The notes: generated by a model from the letters alone, not told the origin. A stretch of DNA of 64,000 bases from Protonemura montana (GCA_947568835.1 OX387603.1:12424651-12488650); one strand, 5' to 3'. Positions 13,201-64,000 are shown, numbered from the stretch's first letter. Program-made: numbers and translations.

Positions 13201-16200
13201 TTCGCCTCGTTTTAGACGATTATTTCAGTTGAAACTTGTCATGGTTGGATTAACCGCACGTATAGGCAGTCCCGTGGCACTCACGAGTACCACGAGTTGC
13301 TTCAAAGTTTTCACAGGCAAACTAAATTTCCTGACAACGTCATTCGTTCCCAGCTACTTGACACAATTTTATGAAATGTAGCTTTTGAATTTTAGGCGTA
13401 GGCAACGCCTCAAAATAGGACCGATCGGAAGATAAAAATATGTGATATTCTGACTTTTGTTGCAAAACTTGTTGCAAACCTTTATAAGATACAATATTTT
13501 CTGCGTTGTAGTGTGATCATACAGATCTTACAGATTGATTGATTGTTTAGTGACGTTTAACGACGCACTGTTTTGACAACGGACAATGTGCAGTGTTGTG
13601 ACTTATCTAGATAAAATTATCTAGATAATTATCTAAGTAATTTATTTCATCTATTATCTTTATCTAGATAATAAATTAGTTATCTAAACATTATGTTTAG
13701 ATAATAGATAATAGATGACTAGTTTTTTAATTGCAAGTGAACACCTCTGAACTTTGATTGTCCAGACATTACTCAAGTCATCACAGCTCAGACTTCAATC
13801 AAAGTTAAAAAAATCTATATCTTTATATATATATATATATAATAATAATGTTCGTATTTTGCGAGACAACAAGACAAAATCCGCCGCTTCAGAACGGCTA
13901 CTTTTTCTGACTACTTCTGTCAAGTAACGTCCAATCTTGAGAGTAAAGTCACTAATGCATAATGATTTGTAAGTCTGGACCCTCTATGTAAGAACATCTA
14001 CCTATTGGAAGGCAGGATGCGGTCCTACAGCATTGATACTCAACGTAAATATAATATCCAATATTCTAAAATCCATTTCAAATAACAAAAAAATCATATA
14101 TTATCTAAAGCAAATTATCTGGATAATTAATTTTATCTATTATCTTTTAGCTAGATGATTTTTTTGAGAATCGTCTATTATCTTATCTAGATTAAAAATT
14201 CCCAGTTATCTTTATCTTTATCTAGATATAAAAAAATTATCTAGTCACAACACTGACAATGTGGCACTGGTCTAATAGTGCCGGTAAATGAGTGAGTGAT
14301 GATGAGAATGATGATTTACCTTCCTTATTAAGAAGGGAGGAGGGGAAACCCGGTGCACATGTCCTACTCCTGTCGACGAGCACCAATGGGACCACTGGCT
14401 TAACGTCCCCTCCGCAATTGAACAATTGACAGCAATTGAAAAAATTGAAGGAAGGTACAACTCGAACCACAGGATTCCTCCACAAATCCATGCTGTCGAG
14501 AGGTTGATAAGCAAGGCAAGTTAAGTTGCTGAACTAACTTTCAACCCTCTAACCTCTCTCCTGAACAGAACAGGTCATGTGTATGATGGTCACCCATATT
14601 TTAGAAGTCAAATCCAAAAGCTGACAATCATGTGAAATGATTTAAAGCATAGATTTAAATTGCAAATGGGGTTGGATTGTTTCGCTCGCTACGCTCATCG
14701 AACACATACCATTTCAATGTTTTAATGTCGAAGTCGATACGGGAAAAATAACATCAATAACCACAATTTAAAGGCCAGATTAAGTTTCAGGAGACATTTT
14801 GCATTACATGCATGCTCCCTTATGATATCAGCGATCAGAGGCGCCGGAGTAGCGATCATATTTCAGAGATCAGCCAGATAAGTGAACTCCAGTTGCTAGA
14901 GCCTCTCTTGCAGTCCTGAAACATCAAACACGGAGAGAGATTTTTCTGCTTTTTTGACTGCCGAGTTAAATGTTAACCAGTGTTTCGTGGCGACCAGCAC
15001 TGTAGCGAAATGAGTAATTCGGCTCTGGATGTGAGCGGAGTTTCGTGTCTGCAAGATAGCCGTCGAAATCAAGGTGTGAGCTTACCGATTCTTTTGAAAA
15101 AAAGAACCTGGACCAATACTTTGTTCGCTGCCAGCAAAAATTAAAAATTGATTTCGTTGTGTGGAGCGAAACAAGCACCCTGTTACGGAATGTCCTGCAC
15201 AGAGGCGACGGCGAATATTTTTCCAGGTGGGTGAAAGCACACCCCCTTGCACTCCCCTCCGGACGCCCATGAGCAAATCCTTTTCTCTCGGCGCTGATAC
15301 TAGAATTTTCTTATCGCTTGATGTCATGCAGATGTTTGACTATACTGCTATGATAAAAAAAAAACAGTCATCGCCGGGATGCGAACACGGGTGAAGCCGC
15401 TCACCATTCGGATACCTTCGCCGCTCGACCACACGGACAGATGATAAATTGCGTATATTTAATGTAAATATAAATCACTAAACTATGAAGAAGAGAAGCA
15501 TGTTGGCAATGAGGAGGGATATTGGTTACTTCGGCCGAGAATAATATCGTTAAAAGTTTAGTTGCTTTATTGCTTAAAATCCAGTCGGTCTGGGCTGACC
15601 TGGCCAGTCCGGCACTGGCTACGCCACAAGGTAGACATGCCGGTGCAATTCGGACAGCCGGGCGCTGCATGTGACGATTCGAGTAGGGCTCATACGCAAT
15701 TTTACTCTTAATGTCACTTGATTTAATCAAGATCGCTCACATCTAAAACATACTATCATAGCTGTGATCATAGTTAAAATGAATCTAATTATAAATCCGG
15801 AATTAAAGTACGAGAATTTGCAGTTTTTTTAGCATTTGCATGCTTGATAGCAGCCGTGGACGCCATTGCTGTTGTCACCTAGATCCACTTCGAAAACCGG
15901 TCAGCCAATGGGAGCCGCGCTTTAGTCGATCGAAGGTACGAGGCGGGCTCGATCGAGCACGTGTTGTGACGTCATTTGATCAGCGATGCAGTAGGTTTCA
16001 GGTGATACTCTTCGGTCGGCTACTCGCCTGGTACGAAGAGACAAATTTTCGCTTCGTTTTAGACGATTATTTCAGTTGAAACTTGTCATGGTTGGATTAA
16101 CCGTACGTATAGGCAGTCCCGTGGCACTCACGCGTACCACGAGTTGCTTCAAAGTTTTCACAGGCAAACTAAATTTCTGGACAACGTCATTCGTTCCCAG

Positions 16201-19200
16201 CTACTTAACACAATTTTATGAAATATTGCTTTGAATTTTAGGCATAGGCAACGCCTCAAAATAGGATTGTTTGGGAGATAAAAATATGTGATATTCTGAC
16301 TTTTGTTGCAAAACTTGTTGCAAACCTTTACAAGATACGATATTTCTGCGTTTTAGTGTGATCTTACAGATCTTACAGATTGATTGATTGATTAGTGACG
16401 TTTAACGACGCACTGTTTTGACAACGTACAATGTGGCACTGGTCTAAACGTGCCAGTAAATGAGTGAGTGATGATGAGAATGATGAATTACCTTCCTAAT
16501 TAAGAAGGGAGGAGGGGAAACCCGGTGAACCTGGCCTACTCCTGTCGACGAGCAATAATGGGACCACTGGCTTAACGTCCCCTCCGCAATTGAACAATTG
16601 ACAGCAATTGAAAAAATTGAAGGACGGTACAACTCGAACCACAGGATTCCTCCACAAATCCATGCTGTCGGGAGGTTGATAACCAAGGCGAGTTAAATTG
16701 CTGAACTAACTTTCAACCCTCTAACCTCTCTTTCGAACAGAACAGGTCATGTGTATGATGGTCACCCATATTTTAGAAGTCAAATCCAAAAGCTGACAAT
16801 CATGTGAAATGATTTAAAGCATAGATTTAAATTGCAAATGGGGTTGGATTGTTTCGCTCGCTACGCTCATCAAACACATACCATTTCAACGTTTTAATGT
16901 CGAAGTCGATACGGGAAAAATAACTTCAATAACCACAATTTAAAGGTCAAATTAAGTTGCAGGAGACATTTTGCATTACATACATGCTCCCTTATGATAT
17001 CAGCGATCAGAGGCGTCGGAGCAGCGATCATATTTCAGAGATCAGCCAGATCAGTGAACTCCAGTCTGCTAGAGCCTCTCTTGCAGTCCTGGAACATCTC
17101 ACACGGAGAGAAATTTTTCTGCTTTTTTGACTGCTGAGTTAAATTTTAACCAGTGGACTTGTTTCGCGGCGACCAGCACTACAGCGAAATAAGTAATTCG
17201 GCTCTGGATGGGCGCGGAGTTTCGTGTCTGCAAGATAGCCGTCAAAAACAAGGTGTGAGCTTACCGATTCTTTTGAAATAAGGAACCTGGACCAATACTT
17301 TGTTCGCTGCTAGCAAAAATTAAAAAATGATTTCGTTGCGTGAAGCGAAACAAGCACCCTGTTACGGAATGTCCTGCACAGAGGCGACGGCGAATGTTAT
17401 TTCCAGGGGGGTGCAAGCGCCGGACGCCCATGAGTGCGACCAGTTAGTCAAAAATGAGTTTATAGCTGCCCCCTCCCCCTCTCACCGTCACTTGAAAAAA
17501 AATCGATCCCTGGACTTACCAGAAATATCTTTGAGATTACTAAAGAATGAGAAATGTCGCATACGAATTTAAAACAGTAAATTTGAAGAAAACCGAATTT
17601 CACTTACTTTCAATTTCCTTCAATTAAGGATTTTTCAAAATTAAAAGTATATTTATCGGTGGGAGGTGGAGTTTAACGAAGCAGTTTAGAGCGCCGAAGA
17701 CACCGATTCTTGTGAGATCGCTGCAACCATGTAACTGTGCGCTCGGTCAAGTATGTAGTAAATGGGTGACCAAAATCTCATGGCTAGTTTGGCTTGGGTG
17801 AGTGGGTTGAGAAAGTACAACAGCTTCTCTCAGCTTGCGGATTACGCTTAAGTCAGCATGGAAATGTGGAGGTATATTGTTGCTTGAGTAGTACTGTACT
17901 TAAAAATGAACTGAACGCAGATCCCTTCGATTGGAATTGGCTACGTGCAAGGACCGGGTTTTCTCTTCTTCCTTTCTGGCTAGGCTAGGTTAGGGTCTTC
18001 AACAGATTTATAATCAGCTCATACAACGAAGTAGTTACACCAGCGCCCAACGGTCCGTTGTCAAAGCAGTGCGTTGCTGAACACCACAAATAGGGAAGCT
18101 CTTAAATGAATGTACTTTGTAAACGGCAAACTATTTTCATAATTTATCAATGTGTACACAGGAAGTAAGCAAAATGTAAGCGTTGTTTTCCTTCTGGTAG
18201 GTGCCTGTGCGAATGAAGCCCATGCTGCTGACCGTATGGCAGCTCACCCTCGTCGCTGGCAACATGCTGGTGGCGCTGCTGTCGTACTCACACCCCTTCT
18301 CAAGAACGGTGAGTCAAGTGTGGTCAGAGCAGAGGACGAGATCATCTCTAGAAATGCACTGCTGATAACTGGGCAAAACTGCAGCACGCCACACTTGGTA
18401 CGATTTCCGAAAAAAAAATTTCTTGGTTAACAGATTTTGCCTCCTTCCAGTGGACAAGACGTTGGTTTCTTACCGTACAGTAAACTCAGGCTAGGGTATT
18501 GTAACTTCTGGCCTATTTCACTTAAAAATTGCCTCTGAGTTTGTACAAAATGTCTTTGACTGGTTTGTACATTGTACAATAATATAACGCACAAAAGTTT
18601 CGTCAAAATAACTAAACTGTAGGACAAAGACTTAGAAAATGCTAGAGCTATGATGGTTTTTAGACTCATGTCTACTTATTTTATCCTTAGCACAAGTTTT
18701 TAAAGTTATTCAAAACCCAGTTCAAATAGTTTTTCTAAAAAATGCTAGAGCTCTAAACTATACTGTGCAATAGGAGAGCTCATACTATGCATTTTCTAAG
18801 AGCATCCAGCACAGAAACAAGTCAAAAATTTGCAAAAGAGCTCAGTTTTCCTAATGTCTTTCTCAAGTATGCTAAAGCCATCGCACGAAGGTGCTGAAGT
18901 TTCTATTTTAAATCCCATGGTTAATGTTGTATACGTTTTAGGTGTGGCCGTACTTTACCTATGGCGGGATGATGATCTTCGACCTGCTCTTGTTGGCGGC
19001 TGTGTTGTACAGCTACCAGCACACTAACAAGTATCTGCCACTGCTTGTGCAGGTGCTGCGCTCACGTTCATTACGTTGGTTGTACCACATAGAAATTCCA
19101 TTGGTTTAACAAGCTGATACGATTGTGCTAGGGTAATGCTGGATAGTGCGGCAAGTGCCTCCGAGAGTGCTGGCTCCGTTTGTTAATTATTTAAGTTCCA

Positions 19201-19533
19201 AAAAGACACAGCCAGCTTAATGCTATAAGGCTTGCTTATGAAGGTCATATTAATATTTTAGGATATCTTATCATCTTACTCTCATATCTTAATTTAAAAC
19301 TTGGTTGTTATGAAATGGAATTCGTATCAAATGCTTACCTATATGTAACTTTCAAGGTCCGTCCCAAGCGCAAGAAGTTGGACGGATCGTCGTCGTCGTC
19401 GATGACGATGGTGGATCCATCGGCGCAATCCGAGGAACGCATCGTCAACGAAGACGAAGAAAATGACGAGGCGAAAGCCGGGAAAGAGGACAGCGACGAG
19501 AGCAGCAGCTCGAGTGAATCCAGCGAGGACTAA
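3581..19533 (+). CDS. Divergent SLC15/POT-family (peptide transporter-like) membrane protein, 5' end not identified
   Basis: Sixteen exons join in one frame: 3581-3653, 3986-4214, 4663-4798, 5240-5384, 6712-6794, 7061-7225, 7627-7713, 7869-8039, 8639-8870, 9963-10164, 10812-10949, 11234-11339, 11789-11917, 18201-18308, 18942-19052, 19357-19533 (763 codons plus stop). All introns are GT-AG. The order of POT landmarks is right: TM1 with FEACQRFATFG, TM2 with YHVVVSIGYM, GAGGMKDTMRTLGADQF, FIPLPIFWALFEQ (TM7), a large extracellular loop (exons 8639-11339), and LLLEYSYTQVP (TM10). Known members couple H+ to uptake of di- and tripeptides across the plasma membrane. Here the second Glu of ExxER is Gln and the TM2-3 signature is degenerate, so substrate and coupling are uncertain. 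The protein ends in an acidic Ser-rich cytosolic tail. The first exon with the start codon lies upstream of 3581 and I could not recognise it. Length is close to the ~700-800 aa of the family. Confidence 0.9.
5519..5592 (-). repeat. tRNA-derived SINE fragment
   Basis: On the minus strand it shows a box A-like GTTAGAGCAACACCCG and a box B GGGTTCAAATCCCCG, then TTTGGGCATCAATTTTTGAG. Two further copies at about 40025-40083 and 46168-46230 share the same parts in the same orientation. It abuts a hAT-like element that starts at 5656. Confidence 0.7.
5648..6480. mobile_element. Non-autonomous hAT-like DNA transposon (5656-6472) with 8-bp target duplications
   Basis: The element runs from CAGTGTTGAGTAGGAAC (5656) to GGAACTTAATCAAGACTG (ends 6472). 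Its terminal inverted repeats are imperfect. It is flanked by perfect 8-bp duplications CCAAGGAG at 5648-5655 and 6473-6480. 8-bp duplications and CAGTG ends are typical of hAT. The subterminal parts are full of GGAAC and AACGCGTTC short inverted motifs. There is no transposase; the inner ORFs are unremarkable. It lies in intron 4 of the transporter. Confidence 0.85.
8639..11339 (+). other. Transporter extracellular loop exons
   Basis: Exons 8639-8870, 9963-10164, 10812-10949 and 11234-11339 encode about 225 residues between TM9 and TM10, the position of the large extracellular domain of animal PepT proteins. The segment is hydrophilic, rich in beta-type patches such as YCDVTFRSS and YRVEFTNERR, and has little sequence identity to known loops that I can recall. 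Phases run 0-1, 1-2, 2-2, 2-0 and are consistent. This is the least conserved part of the family, so low similarity is expected. Confidence 0.8.
9640..9710. repeat. Short repeat-like fragment with inverted CCAGGA/TCCTGG and GGGACGTCCC motifs
   Basis: The stretch has clustered short palindromes of the kind found in ends of DNA transposons. No partner end or target duplication was found, so it may be only a remnant. Confidence 0.3.
12384..12822 (-). repeat. 5S-rRNA-derived SINE (near full length)
   Basis: Read on the minus strand: ACACCGGTTCTCGTTAGAT, then ACCGAAGTTAAGCA and GGTATTGGATGGGTGACC. These follow the order of 5S rRNA (GATCTCG, GAAGCTAAGCA, TACTTGGATGGGAGACC), including the internal pol III promoter. 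The body follows, and the end is GTCAAAACAGTGCGTCGTTA. The AATCAATC tail is missing in this copy. Confidence 0.82.
13532..14602 (-). repeat. 5S-derived SINE, 5'-truncated, split by a MITE
   Basis: Tail GATTGATTGATTG (plus-strand view) at 13533, then AACGACGCACTGTTTTGAC, body, and truncation just past the box C region (GATGGTCACCCAT, ends 14597). It is interrupted at 13591-14255. The same truncation point occurs in the copy at 16378-16769, so truncation came before the duplication. Confidence 0.82.
13583..14263. mobile_element. hAT-type MITE (13591-14255) with 8-bp target duplication and preserved empty site
   Basis: Ends are CAGTGTTGTGACTTATCTAG and the inverse CTAGTCACAACACTG. Target duplications ACAATGTG flank it at 13583-13590 and 14256-14263. 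The matching place in the sister SINE (near 16429) reads GTACAATGTGGCAC, with a single ACAATGTG. The 665-bp element has no transposase; its subterminal parts repeat TATCTAGATAA many times. Insertion came after the composite duplication. Confidence 0.93.
15360..15431 (-). repeat. tRNA-like SINE head
   Basis: On the minus strand GTCCGTGTGGTCGAGCGGCG followed by TGTTCGCATCCCGGCGATG gives box A and box B at tRNA spacing. Stems pair poorly, so it is not a working tRNA gene. Lies between the two composite copies. Confidence 0.55.
15668..17432. repeat. Composite repeat, copy 2
   Basis: Parts X (15668-16377), 5'-truncated 5S-SINE (16378-16769) and Y (16770-17432), colinear with copy 1. It lacks the MITE and so shows the older state. 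Both ends match copy 1 (start TGTGACGATTCGAG, end CGGACGCCCATGAG). Confidence 0.8.
16378..16769 (-). repeat. 5S-derived SINE, 5'-truncated, uninterrupted
   Basis: Same element as 13532-14602 but without the MITE; tail GATTGATTGATTGATTA and body intact, truncated at the box C region. Confidence 0.82.
18046..18095 (+). repeat. 5S-SINE tail fragment
   Basis: TGTCAAAGCAGTGCGTTGCTGAACACCACAAAT matches the 3' end of the family (plus strand); the rest is missing. Confidence 0.5.
18662..18745. repeat. Short dispersed repeat shared with 25493-25560
   Basis: AACCCAGTTCAAATAGTTTTTCTAAAAA is exact in both places in the same orientation. A neighbouring piece (AGACTCATGTCTAC...TTAGCAC) is present in the other place inverted and on the other side. 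This suggests a small palindromic repeat. Confidence 0.45.
19357..19533 (+). other. Last transporter exon: acidic Ser-rich C-terminal tail
   Basis: After VRPKRKKLDG the exon turns into Ser runs and then an Asp/Glu-rich segment ending SSSSSESSED before TAA (19531-19533). Such acidic serine clusters fit casein-kinase-2-type phosphorylation sites; that is inference. The exon follows a 304-nt intron whose donor is GTGCTG, weaker than the other donors of this gene. Confidence 0.85.
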
Positions 19534-20214
19534 CCAGATCACGGGACGAGGAGGTGTATTTTTGACACCATTTGCTTTACAAACGCAACTTTCAATGGTC
19601 TAAGTTGCAATGATGAGACGTTCCATAGAATCTTTATTTCAATTCCAATACATTTCAGTACTAGGTCATGCAACTTTGCGTCCGTATATCGCAATACACT
19701 GAGCATATTTGTGAAATTAGATCAACTTTAGTTTAATTTAAAGTAAGTTCTGTTTGAATACAATTTTCTGATTCAGTGTTACTGCGCCTGGTTATTGACG
19801 TATTTCAGAATAACCGGCGTTTTCTAATTATACAGAAAATTAGGGTTAAATGCAGTAACGACATGTCGTTGACAGCTGTCTCTAACGACTATACATCCTA
19901 CGAAAACACTAACTATGTAGTATAAGCTTAGAGAAAAGAATGTACGTATATGTGTCAGCACTACAGATTATGGTACATTTTCAAAATTTGAGTTGTGTTG
20001 TAGATAAGCGTATTTTATTTTGTTATTCTTCTTTGGAAAGGGGCACCCTGCGTGCTTTTTTCGGTAATTTCTGTTCTTTGAATTTCGTTCAAGTTTGTAA
20101 AACCGTTGTTAAGGAGATTGTTATGGAACTACGAAAAGTTGATTCAAATTATGAACATTTGCGTTGTTGTGCAAACTATTTCTGCGAATTTTCAACAGCA
20201 ATGTGTCTATGCTT

Positions 20215-20220
20215 AATAAA
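20215..20220 (+). terminator. Candidate poly(A) signal of the transporter gene
   Basis: AATAAA lies 682 nt after the stop codon in AT-rich sequence. It is the first canonical hexamer I noted downstream of the stop. Cleavage position cannot be fixed from sequence alone. Confidence 0.45.
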
Positions 20221-20449
20221 ATCCGAAAAGTTCATTTAAAAAACGTAAAATGTTTTGTAAATTTTGGTTAGTTCTACAATTATCTAACCGATTTTACGTA
20301 AAAAACGTGACAGGTCTAAGTTAAGAGCCCCCAAATGTGCTCTGCAAAGAAAAAAAACACATTTGTTTTTTGGGTAAATGAAAGTGAAGATTTCGCTTCA
20401 ATTTAGCAATTCATGTATGCAAAAAAAAAGTATGCGCAGCAGTCCATGT

Positions 20450-20960
20450 AATCGTGTGGTGTAATTGTGCGGTCCATGTGCAGGGTAAAAAAAGATCGAA
20501 TCCCACCGCTTCCTTGTACATAAACCCTCATGATGTTTTTTTTTTAACCTTCTTACCTAGCAATTTATGTATGCAAAACATAAACATTTGTTGCATCGGT
20601 CATCGTGGTCTTGGGGTGATGGTATGTGATCCATGCGCAGTGGGACCCGAGATCAAAAGTCACGCAAGATCCATGTACTACTATTGTTTTTTTGTTTTTG
20701 TTTTTATTTTATTGCAAACACCAAGCGAACGTTGAAAGCTTTGAAAAAAATAAATTAAAAGAGATTCCATTGTTGTCTGTGACTTTACTTATTCTTACAT
20801 ATATATTAAATATATATACTTGTACTTGTGTGTGAATTTGTAAGCAGAAGGGTCTGCGCGGTCGTGCGGTGTAGGTCCTCTGCGAATGTACCTACTACTA
20901 TAAATGCTGCAGTATCGGGTTCAAATCCCGCCTCCACCATCGCTGTAATTGTCTTTTTTG
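20450..20960 (+). repeat. Cluster of tRNA-like SINE segments
   Basis: Three segments carry a box B-like motif, the best being ATCGGGTTCAAATCCCGCCT at about 20914-20933; others are GATCGAATCCCACC and a decayed GGACCCGAGATC. CGTGTGGTGTAATTGTGCG and CGTGCGGTGTAGGTCCTCTG resemble each other before them. They look like decayed SINE heads. Confidence 0.45.
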
Positions 20961-21043
20961 CAGTTTCTTTGGGCATCAACACGTTCTACAATCGTCGTAT
21001 AAGCCAGATCAGGAAAATGTTTAATATATTATATTTATAATTC

Positions 21044-21088
21044 TGAGCCCGTTGCCGAAACAGTGCGTCGTTAAACACGACAAATCAA
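21044..21088 (+). repeat. 5S-SINE tail fragment
   Basis: AACAGTGCGTCGTTAAACACGACAAATCAAATG matches the SINE 3' end. Confidence 0.5.
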
Positions 21089-21149
21089 ATGAAAGCTGCT
21101 TCAGTAACTTGCAGTGCACATACGTGCCGTGGGGCTGCCTTTACGAAGA

Positions 21150-21465
21150 GATGATATATGCCGGCTTAAACACCAAAAAGTTTCTTGTTAAATAAACCAA
21201 AAAGTTTATTTTGGTACCAGGCGCCCAGCCGACGAAAGAGTAATGCCGGCTGAAAATGTTCTAACCTGGAACCGAAAAGTGTCTTTTGTTACCAGGCGCC
21301 CAGCCGACGAAAGAGTAATGCCGGCTAAAATGTTCTATACTGAGACCGAAAAGTGTTTTTTGTACCAGGCGCCCAGCCGACGAAAGAGTAATGCCGGCTG
21401 AAAATGTTCTAATCTGAGACAGAAAATTGTCTTTTGGTACCAGGCGCCCAGCCGACGAAAGAGTA
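21150..21465. repeat. Minisatellite of about 73-75 bp, four copies
   Basis: The core ACCAGGCGCCCAGCCGACGA starts at 21216, 21291, 21364 and 21439. The last copy runs into sequence that is the inverse of part X of the composite repeat, where the same core reads GTACCAGGCGAGTAGCCGAC. The array therefore seems to have grown from within that repeat. Confidence 0.8.
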
Positions 21466-21620
21466 TCGCTGCATCACAGTTCAAGTGACGTCACGCACCA
21501 TGTGCTCGATCGATCCCGCCTTGCCGCTATTGATCGACGAATACTTGGCTCCTATTGGCAGACGGGTTTTCGAAGTTCATCAATGAGAGAAGAGCAATGG
21601 CTGCCGACCGATTGCTAAAA
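21439..21620 (-). repeat. Partial inverted copy of composite part X
   Basis: Reads GTTCAAGTGACGTCACGCAC and GTGCTCGATCGATCCCGCC, inverse of 13085-13150 and 15925-15985 with moderate divergence. It has no SINE or part Y, so X can move or spread by itself. Confidence 0.65.
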
Positions 21621-21986
21621 AGATTTTGATTTAAGACGATTGTAGACGAGGCTAGACTGAAGTGAAATTGACGATCTTGCATCGCTTGACATGCTCATCA
21701 AATATATAATTGTATTGGTTGTCGGGAGTCGGGACGGTAAGTAGTGAAGGAATTGATTTGCTTGTATGTTTAGGAAATATTGCGGGGTGAATATTTCTAC
21801 CTCTTAAAAATAGGATGTCAATTAATTTCTGTACTCGATAATTAATATAAATTAGCTCGGAGATTACCTTGATAAGAGACCATTTAAGTTGATGATATCA
21901 AAGATTTTTGTATATGAAGGGGCAAGAATTGATGACTGTGGCCAGTTCCTTCTCATAAAAACCATGGATCACTTTTAATATATAAT

Positions 21987-21996
21987 TTTATTTATT
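21987..21996 (-). terminator. Candidate poly(A) signals of unc-89
   Basis: Two overlapping AATAAA hexamers read on the minus strand, about 315 nt after the stop codon, in AT-rich sequence. Confidence 0.45.
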
Positions 21997-22308
21997 TTTC
22001 ATTCAAAATAAATAATACAACCAAAGATTGAAAGTAGACAAGAATGCCGAACAACCAGAATATGACACATAGTAATACGTAAATGAGTCCTCATGCACTG
22101 AAAACGTGATATAAACAATTCTCAATTTTGAAGCCTTTTTCGGACTTGATAACAGTGCATAGAGAGGGAAAAAGTTCTTCTTCAACTCGAAAACATAATT
22201 CGAATAACATAATCATTTGTTTTTCGTTTCTTTGGCCTATATAATAAATAATAGGATATACGAATCAGTTGTTGCAGGCAAGTCAATCACACAGTTGTAC
22301 ATTGCCCA

Positions 22309-63582
<41,274 letters not shown>

Positions 63583-64000
63583 CTGAAACAATGTATAATT
63601 ATTATAAGGAGTGGTGTTATTTGTAAGGAATCCAGTCCGGTACGTAATGAACTTAATTGATATGTTTAAATGCTGTTCATTTGGAAATATGGTATGGAAA
63701 TCAATAAGGAGACTTAAAAATAGGAATTCTAGCTCCCGTCTAAATTATTACAGTCAAAAGTCCAAACTGTTCGTTTAGTATATTAAATAGAAAGAAACAA
63801 TATAATTGAATTCTTAAGTTAATGGGTTCCTTTAAAAAGTGTTTGACACGAGTCACGTCAGCCTGTTCCCCCTTGAGCCCTTGTCCCACCCCGCGAAACT
63901 GGAATCTGTGTGTCCGAATAGCTCAGTTGGTAGAGCATCCGAACGGCGATTGGGAGCTCCCGGTTCGCATCCCGATTCGGTCGCAAATTTTTCCGGTCTA
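63583..64000. other. unc-89 intron to the window edge
   Basis: Upstream of the acceptor at 63583 nothing coding is visible up to the window end apart from the tRNA-like segment at 63912-63982. Confidence 0.6.
63912..63982 (+). tRNA. tRNA-like sequence (probable pseudogene or SINE head)
   Basis: GTCCGAATAGCTCAGTTGGT has a clean acceptor 5' side and D arm (GCTC/GAGC); the acceptor pairs with TTCGGTC apart from one T-T. Anticodon loop ACGGCGA would give GGC (Ala), but position 33 is C, not T. The T arm (CCCGG TTCGCAT CCCGA) pairs badly. Box B GGTTCGCATCC resembles the tRNA-like segment at 15360-15431. Confidence 0.4.

Larger units (their letters stand above)
12823..15271. repeat. Composite repeat, copy 1
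   Basis: Consists of part X (about 12823-13531), a 5'-truncated 5S-SINE (13532-14602) that carries a hAT MITE, and part Y (about 14603-15271). Without the 673-nt MITE insertion it is about 1.78 kb, matching copy 2 (15668-17432) at high identity along its length. Part X holds ATTGGCT-like and TGACGTCA motifs. Part Y ends CGGACGCCCATGAG. The two copies lie 0.4 kb apart in the same orientation. The class is not known. Confidence 0.8.
11918..18200 (+). other. 6.3-kb repeat-rich intron of the transporter gene
   Basis: No coding sequence is seen between exons 11789-11917 and 18201-18308. The intron holds a 5S-SINE (12384-12822), two copies of a composite repeat (12823-15271 and 15668-17432), a hAT MITE (13591-14255), a tRNA-like segment (15360-15431), and a fragment at 11946-12050 that starts like the end of the composite in reverse. 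17433-18200 shows nothing recognisable except a SINE tail fragment at 18046-18095. Confidence 0.8.
19534..22308. other. Shared 3' flank between convergent genes
   Basis: No gene. It contains the transporter 3' UTR to about 20240, tRNA-like segments (20450-20960), a SINE tail (21044-21088), a 4-copy minisatellite (21150-21465), an inverted copy of part X (about 21439-21620) and the unc-89 poly(A) region near 21990. Confidence 0.7.

Noticed and set aside
19339-19542. Minus-strand ORF over the last transporter exon
   Set aside because: Mirror of the Ser/Asp/Glu-rich coding tail.

Overview
The window is metazoan genomic DNA. It has many GT-AG introns, muscle-type titin-family coding sequence, SINEs, a LINE tail and hAT DNA transposons. 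Two large genes lie tail to tail. The domain order of the larger gene (DH-PH, long Ig array, Ig-Fn3-kinase twice) matches UNC-89/obscurin of protostomes, so an invertebrate, probably an ecdysozoan, is most likely. I cannot fix the phylum.

Layout. 1-3580 is the 5' flank and first intron(s) of gene 1, with a 5S-derived SINE and a palindromic X-box-like site. 3581-19533 (+) carries 16 phase-consistent exons of a divergent SLC15/POT peptide transporter; its start exon is not identified. Its introns hold a hAT-like MITE (5656-6472) and, in a 6.3-kb intron, a duplicated ~1.77-kb composite repeat, SINEs and a second hAT MITE whose empty site survives in the sister copy. 19534-22308 is the shared 3' flank, with tRNA-like repeats, a 75-bp minisatellite and an AT-rich microsatellite.

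22309-63582 (-) is an unc-89/obscurin gene. I traced 55 exons that join in frame into 4,089 codons plus stop, entering the window inside the DH domain. The order is DH(end)-PH, KAPEPV repeat, Ser-rich linker, 8 Ig, an acidic/charged insert, 10 Ig, Fn3, 2 Ig, kinase 1, linker, Ig, Fn3, kinase 2 and a short tail. Kinase 1 has lost the catalytic Asp (HRD to HLG). Kinase 2 keeps it (HLD) and has DLG for DFG. In known relatives this protein sits at the sarcomere M-line; the RhoGEF (DH-PH) signals to Rho-type GTPases and the kinase region docks phosphatase and LIM partners. The two genes show no functional link; convergence looks accidental.

The most unusual material is the repeat content (5S-rRNA-derived SINEs, hAT insertions with perfect 8-bp target duplications, the composite duplication), the KAPEPV coding minisatellite, the degenerate proton-coupling motifs of the transporter, a GC-AG intron, and a 143-codon ORF of unknown identity inside the DH intron. 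I found no clearly new biological system.
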